Shown here in pieces: positions 51,221 through 63,933 of a stretch of 64,000 bases of DNA. The stretch covers positions 4,178,501-4,242,500 of the forward strand of contig CM067538.1 of NCBI GenBank assembly GCA_034509925.1. Reading direction: 5' to 3'. This stretch comes from Hirudinaria manillensis (Eukaryota > Annelida > Clitellata > Hirudinida > Hirudinidae). The notes beneath the pieces were generated by a model. It searched no databases and had not been told where the DNA came from. It was given only the letters and a program-made list of their open reading frames with translations. Position 1 is the first letter of the stretch. Each line of letters starts with the position of its first letter. The translations under genes and the position numbers were made by a program.

Positions 51221-54200
51221 ATTATTATTATTATTATTATTATACACATTTTTCCTGCTTCTTCTCGGTCTCACAGCCGGTGATGAATGAATGCTGAGCA
51301 CTACCAGTGCTCTCAGCAATTCATCCAAGAACTTTCCGAAGAATGTGGGCAGTGCCCAGTAAGGAGATCTTCTGAATCTCCGAAGTCTTTGGTCGTCCTG
51401 GTATCAACTCTACATACTTTGTAAAGTCTTTTCTTAGCGTTCCGAGCGCTCCTACAATTACCGGAACGACTTTAGACTTCACTTTCCACATCCGGTTGAT
51501 TTCAATCTCCAGGTCCTTGTATTTGCTAATTTTTTCAGCTTCTTTGAGCGCGATGTTCTTATCATCCGGGACTGAAACATCGATTAGCAGGCAAGACTTG
51601 GATCTCCTGTCATGGATGACAATGTCAGGTCTGTTGGCCAATATTTTCCTGTCCGTGATAATTGCATAGTCCCATAGAATGGTGTAATCTTTTATATTCG
51701 TCACACTTTGGGGCGTGTGCTCGTACCATTTCTTTGGAACTTCCCATCCTAGCTCACGGCATACAACCCAGTGGATGTAACTGGCCACCTTATTATGTCG
51801 GTGCAAATATTCAGTTGCTGCTAACACAGTGCACCCCGACGTTATGTGGCTTATCGTTTCTTGGGCCTTGCCACAGATCCTGCAATTGCCATCTATCTTC
51901 TGCTTCAATATCATGCGTTGATGGTAACGTGTGTTTAGTGTCTGGTCTTGAGCTGCCATGATTAAACTTTCAGTTTCGCCTTTGAGCCCAGCGCTTCTTA
52001 ACCAAGCACAGCTTGCTTCTTTGTCCACCCAATTCTTTTCTAAGTTACAAAAGAATTGTCCATGCATGGGCTTTTCCCTCAATTCATTTATTCTCTCCTT
52101 CTCCATGTTGTCCTTTAACATTTCTTTCACAGATGTTTGAACAGTGGGCAAAGACAGATATTTATTTTTAATTGTCTTTGCTTCCTTAAGGAGAGAATAT
52201 TTTGCCTTCCCTGCTTCATGCTTTTTGACAAGACTACAGAGCCTGTCTTTGCCCTGTTCAATATAATCACTCAAGTTAACCATGGAACAGCTGTAGGCAG
52301 ACATCAGTTGGATAAGTCCCGGCCTCCATTGCGTCTTTTAATGTAGAGTCGACTGACATCTCCTTTTGGGTGATGAAGTCCATGCATCGTCAGCAACTTT
52401 CGTGTCTTGCGATCCATTTTGTCGATTTCAGACTTTCTCCAATCAATTATGCCAAAGCTATAGGTGAGCACTGGAATTGCCAAAGCATTAATTGCCGATA
52501 ACTTGTTCTTGGAATTTAACTCTGACTTGAGAATGAGACGCACCCGACGGTAATACTCTCTGGCTATTTTCTCCTTCATTTCAGGATGTTTAATGTCACC
52601 ATTCTCATCGATTCCAAGATATTTGTACGCCTCCTCTTCGTTAAGACTCTGAATTGAATTGTGATCGTCAAATGGCATGTTTCGGCTTTTGATCTGCTTG
52701 CCTCTCTTCATTATAGCTACGGCACACTTGTCTAAACCGAACTCCATGCAAATGTCATCAGTAAACGTTTTGACTGTGGTTAGGGCCTTGTTAAGTTGGG
52801 TTTCTGTTTTAGTAAATATTTTTAGATCATCCATGTAAAGTAAATGAGATATTTGTTCTTTTGGTTCTATTTCATATCCTAATTTTAATTTATTTAGCAT
52901 ATTTGATAAGGGTACTAAAGCCAAACAGAAAAGGAGGGGTGAGAGAGAGTCACCTTGGAAGATTCCTCTCTTAATGCTTATTCTATTGGTTTTTATGCAA
53001 CCTAACTGATGACACAGCATAAGTTCGGTTTTCCATTCTTTCATCGAGCATTCCATGAAACCGGTGATTCTAGCAGGGACTCCATACATCTTCATTGACG
53101 CCAAAATCCAAGAATGAGGGACACTATCGAATGCCTTCTTATAATCAATCCATGCCACTGCTAAATTCCTCTTCATTCTTTTGGCAGTGCTTACAATCAT
53201 CTTGTTTATAAGCAACTGGTCTTTACAACCTCTTGACCCTCGTTGACAGCCTTTCTGTTCTATAGGGAGAATGTTGTTCTTATCAAGGTGTGTGTATAGT
53301 CGGTTTGATATTGCAGAGGTCAGCAATTTATAAGGTGGGAAGACAGGTTATAGGTCGGTAATTTTTGGGATTGTGTTGGTTTGCACCTTTTGAGAGGAGA
53401 AAAGTTATACCGGAGGTTAGCCAGGATGGTATATTTTCTGGGTTATTAATCAAATCATTAAAAGCTATTGTAAGTATACTATGGAGAGAGGTAAAACGTT
53501 TAATCCAGAAATTTTGTATATTGTCAGGGCCTGGGGATTTCCAATTTGAAGATTTTTTAATAACTTCCTGAATTTCACTTATTTTAAATTCTTTCCATTC
53601 TTCTGTAACCACATTCCTAAATGCAATTTCCTCATCTCTTACCCAAGCAGCTTCAGTGTTGTGCACAATTTCATTCTCAAGAATTCCTCTCCAAAATTCT
53701 TCAATTTTCTCTACAGAGGGTGGGTCACTAATTGCTTCGTTTCGTTTACATAAATGACGGTAAAACTTCTTTGCATCCTCCTGGAAAAGCTTATTTTGAT
53801 GGTACCCATCATTTCTTTTACAGTATCTCTTTAACCTTTGGGCAGTAGCCTGCAATTTCATCTTAATGTCTTGCTCCTTCTCTTCTAGGGACTTACTTTC
53901 GTCTTTGAAGAGGTGTTTAGCCTTATTGTGAATCCTCTTTGTTGCCACACCCTTTTTTATTTCACTTATAATTGATAAATCCTTCCTGTACTGTTCTACT
54001 TTATTGCTGATCCGTACTTTCCATGCAGGTTCTTTCCTTCCGACGGGGCCATCTCGTGGTTTCTGCACTCCAGCTATGACACTGGCTGAGCAATAGATTA
54101 AATCATTAATTTCGCTTATATTAAGTTGCCTACCACTTATCATTTTGGATAAGATCTCATTAGCTGCCTTTATCTTTTCTAAGGTATCCTTGCATATTCT

Positions 54201-55036
54201 TACTTTGTTAAGCTTTGGCCTATTATTGAAATCCAAGTGTTTATTTTCAAGCAATCTACTTTTAATTTGTTGTTCTAATTCAGTAATATTTGTTGCTGGA
54301 TCTTGGGGGTACTGAATGGTCAGAGAGTCAATTGCTTTCTGTGGAGACTGAAACTTTCCCTCACTTATCGATTCAATTACAATTTCAGTTTGTGTTTCTG
54401 ATAGATGCCTCTCTGCGTTCTGACATGCACGATTTTTAATGCCTTGGAGTTCCTTGTCAGTGAATTTCTTTGTGTTAATAATCCATCTTCTGGTGTTTGC
54501 TAGAGTATCCTTATTGATATTCTGGTGTATCTCAGGATTTCTACTTCTCCACGTCGTATAAGTTCCTTTGACAACTCCTCCTTCATTTTTATTAGCTTGC
54601 GCATAATAAAAACACCACATCAGTTCAGCATACTGTTCCTTGGTCCACTGTTGCTTTTTATTCGCTAACTTCGAATTATTGACTTTAACAGTCGACTTGT
54701 AATCCTCAGATAGTCCATTTTGAGACTGTGTCTCGGTCTGGTGACTATTTGAAGAACTTAAGGAAACAACACTACGAATTTCCGCGCGACGTTTATTTTG
54801 ATCGGCTAATATGGCAGCATTCAACTTTTGAAGATATAAAGAATTAGAATTATATTTATTAAAATGCATAATTTATAATGAGAGAATGATGGGCCTAGCA
54901 AATCGAAAATTTCAAAACAGCTTCAAAACGCCAATACGTTAAAATTTGAAATTTTACGTTACAATGGCGGTCGTTCTTGTTTATAAAATGGCGATTCCGG
55001 CATTAACAAACCGCACAAAAATTCAATAAATTCAAG

Positions 55037-55037
<1 letters not shown>
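51221..55037 (-). mobile_element. R2/R4 (Dong-like) superfamily LINE, nearly full length, inactivated
   Basis: The element runs right to left. Its 5' side abuts a 200-bp (ATT)n/(ATC)n tract (55037-55235) and its 3' side ends in (TAA)n at 51221-51243. The 5' UTR-like part is about 170 bp before the first ATG at 54869. Restriction-enzyme-like endonuclease motifs at the C-terminus and insertion in TAA repeats fit the R4/Dong type; assignment inside the superfamily is inference. It lies in the E2-E3 intron in the sense orientation of the receptor gene. Confidence 0.8.
51321..54869 (-). pseudogene. LINE reverse transcriptase/endonuclease ORF with two frameshifts
   Basis: One ancestral frame is now split in three: 54869-53328, 53326-52304 and 52304-51321. 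The first part has a long N-terminus and the RT start (WKSPGPDNIQNFWIKRF, NYRPITCLPTL). The second has the RT core (QKGCQRGSRGCKDQLL, AWIDYKKAFDSVPHSW, GIFQGDSLSPLLF, and the YMDD catalytic box in LLYMDDLKIF). The third has a CCHC finger (CRICGKAQETISHITSGC) and an RPDIVI...LIDVSVP block typical of the restriction-like endonuclease, ending LRKVLG. Each break looks like the loss of a single base, near 53330 and near 52315. Most of the frame is otherwise open, so inactivation is recent or partly a sequencing artefact. Confidence 0.85.
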
Positions 55038-55235
<198 letters not shown>

Positions 55236-55239
55236 TTTT

Positions 55240-55620
55240 TTATCTTATTCCTCTCGGCTTCTCTGTCGATGACGGATGAATGCTGATCACTTCTTTTCTT
55301 GATTCAACGAAGCACTTTCCATAAAATGTGGACAGAGTTCCACGATGAGACTTTCTAAATCCACGGAATCTTCGGATGTCCTTGAATCAATTCCGGTCTT
55401 TATTTTTCTTTTTATTTATTTTTTTTTTCAAAGTCTTTTATCGTCGTTCCAAGTGACTTTGCAGCGACGCAGACGACCTTGGATTTCACGTTCCACTTCC
55501 GGTTTTTGATTTCCGACTTTGAGTCTTTGTGGGGGGGTTCTTTTTTTTAGCTTCTTTGGCGTGATGTTTTCATCACAGGGAAATGGAGACATTAATTAGC
55601 ATATTTTAAATAGGACTTTA
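55240..55620 (-). pseudogene. 3' fragment of a second Dong-like LINE
   Basis: It matches the 3' end of the 51-kb element base by base in patches: GATGACGGATGAATGCTGATC, CACTTTCCATAAAATGTGGAC, GTTCCAAGTGACTTTG and TTCACGTTCCACTTCCGG. It has the same orientation, many indels and no open frame. It is flanked by (ATT)n on both sides (55215-55235 and 55639-55678). Confidence 0.75.
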
Positions 55621-56052
55621 TTTCGTCTGGTTTTTATGCTATTATTATTATCATCATCATTATTATTATTATTATTATCTTCTATTCATTCTCCTTAGTT
55701 ATTAGTTTTATTATATATTCTTGTAATAGTTTCAGTTTTTCAATATTAAAAATTACACATTCCAATTACAAGCTCTTAGATTTTCTCGATAACAGAATAT
55801 AATTCGTGGTTAAAAATCCAAAGTGTACCAAAATCCTCTCCAGCAACAACAAAGAAACGAAATGGAAATAAAAATAGCGTCATAAAAAAGCAATCAAGAA
55901 AGGTTTCAATTGGGGTTGTTTCGATCGTTAAACCGAGAATTCCGAGGTATTAGATACTTGAAATTCGTTTCCAAACTTCACAGAGATTCAAAATCTTTTT
56001 AGAAAATAAAATTGAATTAAATAGAATAAAAAATAAATAGAAAAGTATCGAC

Positions 56053-56373
56053 CTCTGGAAGTTAGTGAGATGATCATCAGGATCAATGATGATCTTCATC
56101 TTCTTCCAGCCGTATTCTTCCATGTGAGCCTGAACGATGTAGGAAAGCGATTCCGAAGTGACTCCGATTCTTGTCAGGGAATTGTAGGCAGCTTCCCTTT
56201 CCTGTCCGAATTTGTAGGCGAATCCACCCGGAGAGATGATCGGAATGTTCCATTGGGAGGCATAAACGGCCACTGGTGACAGGCTGTAGTCGCAGACTGG
56301 TCCCAGAAACAGGTGCATCGTGTTGCCCATGTAGAGCTGGAATGCCTTCATCGGAGCTGTTATGGAACTACAG
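56053..56373 (-). CDS. Receptor exon E2: core of the N-terminal ligand-binding lobe
   Basis: This 321-bp exon encodes CSSITAPMKAFQLYMGN, then LFLGPVCDYSLSPVAVYAS, QWNIPIISPGGFAYKFGQ, a 'LTRIGVTSESLSYIVQAHM' helix, and YGWKKMKIIIDPDDHLTNFQ. This is the family pattern GPxC-Y-x-x-x-PVA followed by W-x-I/V-P-I/V-I-S/T and a later GW-x-x-x-x-I/L strand. The two cysteines (about residues 152 and 178 of the joined protein) correspond to the first conserved disulphide. The acceptor is tatattacag. Entry phase 2 completes AAC (Asn) with E1. The donor CCAGAG|gtcgat is phase 2 and weak at position +3. It is about 35-40% similar to cassettes A and B over the same region by eye. Confidence 0.92.
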
Positions 56374-57962
56374 CTGTAATATATCATCAGATGTTTAGTA
56401 TTTCTTTACGAAAACTATATTTTACCATATTTCTTAATATTTATTATAATATTTCCATTATTTATATTTATTATAATATTTCTATTATTTACATCTATTA
56501 CAATATTTATATTTTTTATATTTATTGTGATATTTCGTTATTTGAAACTATATTTTAATTATTATGAATATTATTGACATTGATTAGGATTAATTGCGAA
56601 AATTTATTAAAATTCAATTTTTTTGCTTCAAATTGTTTTTTTTTTCATTTAAGAAATAATTAAACCTTTGTTTAAATTAATGACTCCTTTTCATGCATAA
56701 AATGATGACTCCTTTGTTTTCAAAGCAATGATTAAAGAAAAATTAAATATAAATTCTATAATTGTTTTATAATAACGTTAGTTACAAATGCAACTACAAA
56801 AATTAAAAACTCGAGCAATCGAGTATTTCTTTAGGAAAACTATATTTTACCATATTTCTTAATATTTATTATAATATTTCTAATATAAATAATAAATAAT
56901 AATTATTTTGAAACTTAAAAACCAGATTTCAGTTTTGTTTTTTTAAATTTAAATCAAGTTGAGATTTGAAGAAATTTAAAAGATTTTTAAATGTCACTTG
57001 CACAGCTATTAAAAATTAAAATTCTTTCGTAAAAAGAAAACAAAAACATTTTTTTTGTAAATCATTGAACGGCATTTGTCTGCCGCGAAGGTCGTTTGTG
57101 AGGCGTTAGGTGGAATAAAATTGTATTCCGCTAAAACAATTTCATGAAAAACGATTTGAAATCCGTCCACGAGAATTGATTTGGAGACGAATTTGAATAT
57201 CTGCTTTTAGTGGGGACATTTCAATTGCTTTGTTGTTCTTTTTGATGCTTTGTTGGATGTTTCAATTGCTTTGTTTTGTTGGTGCTTTGTCGAACATTTC
57301 AATTGTTTTGTTGCTTTTCTTGCATTTGTTGTTGTTTTTGTTGGTGCCAAAGTAGAGGCATTTCACCAACAACTTCATTTGAATGCATTTGAATGTTGAC
57401 AAATGTTCATGTGAATAAGAATTGAATGGTGCTTTGCTACTGGTCATTGGTGACGATGATTTTCAAAACCTAAAGTGATGGCGATGATGATTATGATAAC
57501 GGCGTCGATGAAGATGATGTTGACGATGATGACGCTAGCTCCACCAGAGAATATTTTATAGATCCCAGAGGGTTTGTGTGTGTGTGTTATCTTAAACATT
57601 ATTGGGGGAACATTTTGCTCCCCATCAATCATAAAGTTTTACGAGTAACATTTATTTCTTTAATGGACTCAAATCAAACGCGACATCACAAAGTTATGAC
57701 TTTGTTATTGTCATTGCTACGATTATTATTATTATTAATATTATTATTACTATTATTATTATTATTTATACTTTGGCTTGTGTAATTTACTAACAGATAT
57801 TAGTTGACTTGATAAAACATCCAATGAAAAATAATGAACAAGGAAGGTGGATAATTTCCAGGTTCCATTAGAAGATGTTGCAAGGAAGACATAAATGTGA
57901 TGGATGCGATGTAATACCCATTGAAAGTTCATCATGGTATCATCATCGTTGCATCGGTGTCG

Positions 57963-58017
<55 letters not shown>

Positions 58018-60688
58018 CTGATATCGACATCATAATCATAATCATCGTTATTATCGTTGTATTGGCGGCGACATCATCATAACCATCGAGTTGGTGTCAT
58101 CATTACCATCATCATTATACGAGTGTCAAGGTCATCATCATTACTATTATTTATCACTCCATCGCATTCATATCGTGATCATCATCATCAAAATTTATAA
58201 ATTAATTGTTCCACTGTATGCTGAAATTATTGAATATTATTCCATATGTGTTTTTAAAATTATAAAATAATAAGATAAAGCCGATAAATTCTAGGCAAAT
58301 ATTTAATTTGCCGGCAGTGTTTTGTCGGGCAACAAAGAAATATTATTCTCAGCTGAGGGCTGCTTTGCTGTTGTTGTTGTTGTTGTTGCTGTTGGTGCTG
58401 GTAATGGTGGTTGTGGTGGTGGTGATGGTTGTGGTGATAGTGGTGGTGGTGGTGATGATGGTGATGGAGAATCAGTTTGAAAGCCCTCGAATCCAGCTAA
58501 GAGTCATTGACACCTAATTCAGAACAATTTACTATTTCCATTGCACACTGCCGTCTGACAAATAAACTGAAGTAATTAAAGGTGATTTCACTTGAAATAT
58601 AATTCTTAATTCAGTTTCTATTATGGTTGATAAAATGCATTAAATTCTGTTAAAATAATTTGAATTTATAATAACTTTAAAATCTAAGTGGAATCAAAAT
58701 ATTTATATTTCTGGCGGAACTGCTCTAACCACTGTAACTACGGACGATGGACGAATTGAAGGATAAATGAGGGAAAAATAATGATAATAATAAAATTAAT
58801 ACTAATAGTAATATTAATAAATAAAATTAGATTAATTAATGCAATTAAATACATTTATATTTATATAATATTATAATTGCCTCGGAAATGTTCAAGCAAC
58901 AAGGACATGCTAACATTTTGTCGAAAGAATATTTTAAATTTTTGAAAGAAACTAATAATGAATCTAAAGTAGCACTTATATTCAAGTGTTGAATAAACAT
59001 TTCGCTTTGAACACGTGATGATAAATAATATTATTAAACAATAATATTTATAATAATCTCTAGAAATGATTGACATCACATTGATAACTCAAACATTTTA
59101 TTTCTGGTTTTATTATAAATATGGTATAACATTATTATATCAGTTTTAAATTGGATTTATGTTAAAAATGGTAGAAATTCTGTGATTAAACTTAAAAACA
59201 TTTTAAGTAGTTTTTAGAAATTAAATGTTTTAAAACAAATATTTCAATTGCTTGTCAAGTTGTTCCTTCGAAAGATTAGAAACACCTTCGGCTGACTTAA
59301 TTAGTTATTAATTACTGATGTCTTCTTGTACTTTGACGCGGCTGTGGTATATCAAGTGTCCTTTCTCTGTTTTGTGTTTTTGATTAAAAAAAAAGTAATT
59401 GAAAACAAATCCAAGAAATTATGGAAAAAAATAAAAAAATATTGCTGGTGTTTCTTGGTTATTTAATGGAGTCGCACCAAATGCCCCTGTTTTAAATGTT
59501 TAAATGTTTTATTTGTCATTTGTATTTGGTATGAACACTTTAAAAAATAATTGTAAATCTTCAAAGCAGTTAGAATGACGACGACGACGACGAAGATGAT
59601 GATGAAATCACTTTTAAGTTCAAGTGCTTAGGACCACAACCCATATGTTTCCCACAAAAAACCCAAGAAAAGTTGTTTATACGTATTTTATGTATTTCCA
59701 AGAAATATGTTAATAATTTTTAAAGAGGTTTTAAATTTTTAAATTCCGGTTTCCTTCTCAAAATCCAATGTTTCTCAAACATTCACGCTTCAATGGATTT
59801 CAATTTGAGTCCAGTCAAAGTATGGAGTCGATCCATCTTTCCACGTTATAAACTTGTTACTTGTATGGTAGTCTCTTCTATAATTAAAGCTTTGCTTAAA
59901 TAAAATATTCGCATAAATTTAAAATATTATTATAATGTAAATAAATATCTAAATAATATTTAAAATATTTAAAATATTTGTATTTATAAATCAATATTAT
60001 TACATGCTGTTACGCGTGTACTATTTGATCCCCCGTAATTAATAAACATATATTTTAAATTTCGAAATTGCAGCATTAAATATTTAAACGATTATTTTAA
60101 ATATCATGATTTATAATCGCTTATTTTTTAATTTAAAAAATAATAAATAAACATTTTTTATAAATATTTTCAGTAACAAACAAATTATTATTATAATTAA
60201 TATAATAATTATTAATATAATTAATAAATGCTTATATAGCTAATTGCTTATTTGTTGCAATTAATTTTTTTTTTTTAATTAGTGAATAATTCTTTGAGGA
60301 GATTAAAGCATTGTCAGTTATTTAGAGGAATTCTTTAAGCCATGTCTCCATACTTAATGCCTGGGAATTTTATTGCAATTTATTTTTTAATTCATTATTT
60401 TCTCATTTGTAAGATCCGTCTAATCTTTAAATTCCACGTAATCTTTTCGTAATGTTTAGAATTAGTAGCGCTTGAGAGTGATTCTTCAGTGAATTGAATC
60501 TCTTTTTGGAAAGCAATTCTAAACCGATGAATTGCGATTCAAACGCAGAAGAAGTCGTAACTAAATATTTTTTATGGTAACTCAATATTTAACACGATAA
60601 CTTAATATTTAATATCACGAAAGACATGATCGTCGAGAAAAACTTCTGAAATTCATTTTCAGAGCCCCTGTAGCTCACGCATACATAT
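56374..60688. other. Intron E1-E2, left part
   Basis: AT-rich, with imperfect TTTATTATAATATTTC repeats at 56440-56540, (ATC)n at 57955-58020, GTT/GTG-rich DNA at 58368-58462 and ACG/ATG repeats at 59576-59605. No exon or transposon was recognised. Confidence 0.5.
57955..58020. repeat. (ATC)n microsatellite
   Basis: About 20 ATC units with one ACC interruption. Confidence 0.9.
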
Positions 60689-60982
60689 TGTAATAACCCG
60701 GGGTCCTCAAACTAATTATAGAAGGTCAGGTTTATTGAAAGTTGTCAGATGGCTTGGAAGATGCACGATGCTTCAAATGTCTAAGTCTTGAAATCTGCTG
60801 TTCTCTAATTCTCGCTCTCTTTCCGAGATAAATCCATTTGTCAAGGTACATAACCAAAGAGTCTGAATAGCACCAATTAATTCTCAAATTATATTGCCAC
60901 TAAATTTAATTAATTATTAAATTAATTAATCGGCAATATAATTTTAATTATTCTTCAATTTATTGGATCTAGGGATCCAACA
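60689..60982. mobile_element. Solo LTR, copy 2
   Basis: 294 bp, nearly identical to 33471-33769, with the same TGTAATAACC start and GATCCAACA end. It is flanked by ATAT on both sides, so the target duplication sequence is the same as for copy 1. It lies in the E1-E2 intron. Confidence 0.8.
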
Positions 60983-61911
60983 ATATGTATATAAATGACA
61001 TGTTATTATTATTATCCTTATTATTATTATTTTAATCTCCTCTTGCAAACGACGGCAAAAGCAACAATAGTTACATGTCGTGTCCAAAATCTGGCCGCGA
61101 ACTCAATTTGGAAGCGGCGCTACATAAATAGCCGAGTTAATTGCGATTACAGAATTTTTTTATGACTTTTCCTAATTACCAGTAAAAATTACCTTGAAGC
61201 TCGGTTAAAAAATTGTAATCGACGTGTTACGAACGTCAATAAATTATTTGCACCTGTTTCTAAGCATTCAGTTCAATGTTAGTTATAAATCCCTTCAAAT
61301 TGGTTTTAATGCAGGACCTTGGATTTGGAAACATTAAAAATAAATTCATATGCGAGGAGAATCATCTGAAAATCAATAGAAAAAGAATGTAAACACTGAC
61401 AAAGCGGCCGAAGTGATAGATTCATTCGAACCATTAAGATTAATGGCATTATGAACTTTAAAATTTCGATAATTCTGACATAAAAACAAGAAAATTAATG
61501 ACGTGCGTTTCGAATATTGAAGGCACAATAAAATCATTTATTCTAAAAGTACGCCCAATTCCATAAAATCGTGAAACTGAAACCAGGAGGCATTTGAAAT
61601 CGATGTTTTCTTGTTTACTTCCATCGCTTCATTGATTCTTTTTTCACGAGTTTTTCAGGCGAAAATAATTTTTTTTTAAATTCGTCTTTCTCCTTTTTTT
61701 TTAAACTCATTGAAATTCAACCACGAAACTCAGCGTGATTGACATTTAACATGAACTCCATGCATTATGAATCATGGGTTTATAACCAAAAAAACTCAGG
61801 CAATTTCTAATTAATTATTGTTATTTTAATTAATTAATCATACCTAATTTCTAATTAAATGACAATTCAAATTAAATTAAATTTACGATTAAAATTCATT
61901 TCGAGACCCAC
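60983..61911. other. Intron E1-E2, right part
   Basis: Starts with a short (ATT)n, then AT-rich sequence. Nothing recognisable as an exon or element. Confidence 0.5.
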
Positions 61912-62363
61912 TTTGAATCGGTCGGTAATAGGTTGACGTTCCATCCTTGCATTCGTTCGCCTCTCGTTTCGACGGCAATTTCCAGAGCGGGAAGAATTCT
62001 TTCGACCGAGAATGCGAAATAAGGATCGTAAGGTAGGAAGACCACCACGGTCATCGACTTCTGGAAAGCATCCCCTTTGCATTGAAATTCGGGGTCAATC
62101 TTCTTGCAACCGCACTGGAAACTCGAGGCCAGCGACTGCGAGTCACCTGGCAAAGAGGTCAAAGGTTGACCGGTCGAAAGGTCAGGGGCTGAGGTCGCCT
62201 GCCTTTGCCATCTCTTGTACTTGCTGACCTCGTGGGGATTCGAATGGCGCCTCTTGAGGGAAGTCCTCGACTGGTTCTGGAATGAACCCTTCGAGGCAAC
62301 GAGGCTGATCGACCACCACAACAGCAACAGCAAGAGCGGAAGACGCGTCTTTGTTTCTTTCAT
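61912..62363 (-). CDS. Receptor exon E1: signal peptide and start of ligand-binding domain
   Basis: The exon encodes 150 residues from ATG at 62363. Residues about 7-23 (RLPLLLLLLWWSISLVAS) form a clear signal peptide. Residues about 25-100 are a basic, Ser-rich segment (SLKRRHSNPHEVSKYKRWQR) with a Cys cluster (CGCKKIDPEFQC) not usual in the family. The fold starts at MTVVVFLPYDPYFAFSVERI, then LPALEIAVETRG and GWNVNLLPTDS, matching the family's first beta strand, first helix (P-A-L-E-x-A) and second strand. The donor is TTCAAA|gtgggt, with exit phase 2. The ATG is the first in frame after upstream stops and is directly followed by the signal peptide. It is the 5'-most exon seen in the window. 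Confidence 0.9.
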
Positions 62364-62862
62364 CGCAGTTGTGTTGCTACTGCCTCTAAGATGTTAACCA
62401 ATTTTATGTAATGTTTGCAGTTTCAATTTATTAAATATTTTTATTAATGTTGTTGTTGTTGTAGTTATTGTAATTCATGTTGCTTCTATTCGTCATCTAC
62501 TGCGAGAAGCCCCCATAAACGTCAAATTGGAACGTAATTCCTCCTTTTATAAGCGAAAATGGAGACCTCCATGATCAGGATGACGACGACGACGATGACG
62601 GTGATAGTGGTGATGATGACGATGAAGATAAAGCGTGCAAGTTAGCTCCAGAGGCATCTTGCATTCTTGCATGCAACTATGGACTTGAGATTCCTAACGC
62701 ATCGACTTCGAAACCCAACTAGAACCCGTGTGTAAATGTAACATGTTGTACAATTAACCCACAAATAAATAATTGCATGTTGATATAAAAGGCTAATGTC
62801 TCCATATCATGGTTTAAATGTTGACCGATTTGTTGTGACTTGCAATTAATTATTTATGAATA
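62364..62862. other. 5' region of the receptor gene
   Basis: Holds the E1 5' UTR and TATA box, and a GAC/GAT repeat at 62580-62630. No other gene was seen. Confidence 0.5.
62543..62551 (-). promoter_or_regulatory. TATA box upstream of E1
   Basis: TATAAAAGG, an exact consensus form, lies on the minus strand about 180 bp upstream of the E1 ATG with no intervening open exon. It supports a promoter here; the start site is not known. Confidence 0.5.
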
Positions 62863-63933
62863 CTGTAAAACCTGCCAATAGGGACGGCTACACTTTACAC
62901 GAAAAAAACGTCTCCATGGGGAGGTTGTCCTTTTTGTCAGGTGTCTATGTCAAACTATAGGAAATAAATAAACAAAAAATCTATAAAAAATCTTTTGCTG
63001 TAATCATAAAAACAACTAATTATAAAGAAGTCAAAACAAACACATTTCATGAAAAATATATTAGAAAGTCACAGAAATTATGGTTTATTTAAAAAAGCCA
63101 AGATTGAAGCTTGTTCGGCCTTTTTTATGTCTCAATCTTGACTTGCATATCTTATCCTGAATTCTACATAAATACATTGAAATATCATCCAATAAGGGTC
63201 TTGAATTGGCATGCATTAGTAACTGATTGGCCATGTCCCAAGTTTCTTGGTTTGAGAAAGCTGTTACTTCAAGATGGTCAGGTTCAATGGAGATTTCTTC
63301 ATCTTCAGATTTATTATCACCGTAGCTGGCAGTGAATTTGCCCAACTCTTTTGCAATCACTAAAGGACTAGTTTCGGGCAGATTCATTGAACGGGCAGAT
63401 TCAAAGACTCTCTGATTTATATCACCGTATTGCCCCACGTTCCCATTTCTTTTGTATTTCCACTTTCTTCATTATAATGTTTGATATTTGGTGCCTGCAA
63501 CTCCGAAGTCTTTGGAGAGTTTTGAGATCGAGTTGTCCTTTTCCAGTGAAAGCCAATACCTTTATTGCGGATCCATAGCTAACAATTTGCCGATAACGAA
63601 ACCGCCTTGCCTTAAATGAATAAAACACAATGAATGAAAGACAGAGGAGTTGGAACAAATCAAAACTAAAGATCAAATAAGATTTTCTAAGAAAAATGCT
63701 TAAAAAATTGAAAAATTTAAAGAAATTAACGAATTTTCAGAAAAAGTAAGCATCCCTATTTACGGTTTCTGGACCATTTCAGGCATGCTCTTAGCATATC
63801 TTCACATATCTTTGACATATGCACTGTAAATAAGCGTCAAATTGTATTTGGGAAAAAATCGTTTCCTATAACAAGTAGCCCTAAGGACAGGTTTAACCCT
63901 ATTTTCAGGTGCTAAAATTCAGAGGTTTTACTG
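62863..63933 (-). mobile_element. Decayed pogo/Tigger-like DNA transposon
   Basis: The ends are inverted repeats (CTGTAAAACCT at left, CAGTAAAACCT read inward at right), both flanked by TA, the target of the Tc1/mariner-pogo group. Both ends also carry an AATAGGG block. On the minus strand, frames from 63676 to 63085 give pieces of a pogo-type protein. FESARSMNLPETSPLVIAKEL resembles the CENP-B type DNA-binding region, and the C-terminal ETWDMANQLLMHAN to RLRHKK block resembles the tail of Tigger proteins. The catalytic domain is missing and a frameshift lies near 63425, so it is non-autonomous. Confidence 0.6.
63085..63676 (-). pseudogene. Remnant of pogo/Tigger transposase
   Basis: Two overlapping frames (63676-63422 and 63438-63085) appear to be one broken coding region in which N-terminal DNA-binding pieces are joined directly to the C-terminal tail. 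About 200 residues remain of a family that usually has about 450-600. The identification rests on block resemblance, not on catalytic motifs. Confidence 0.5.
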
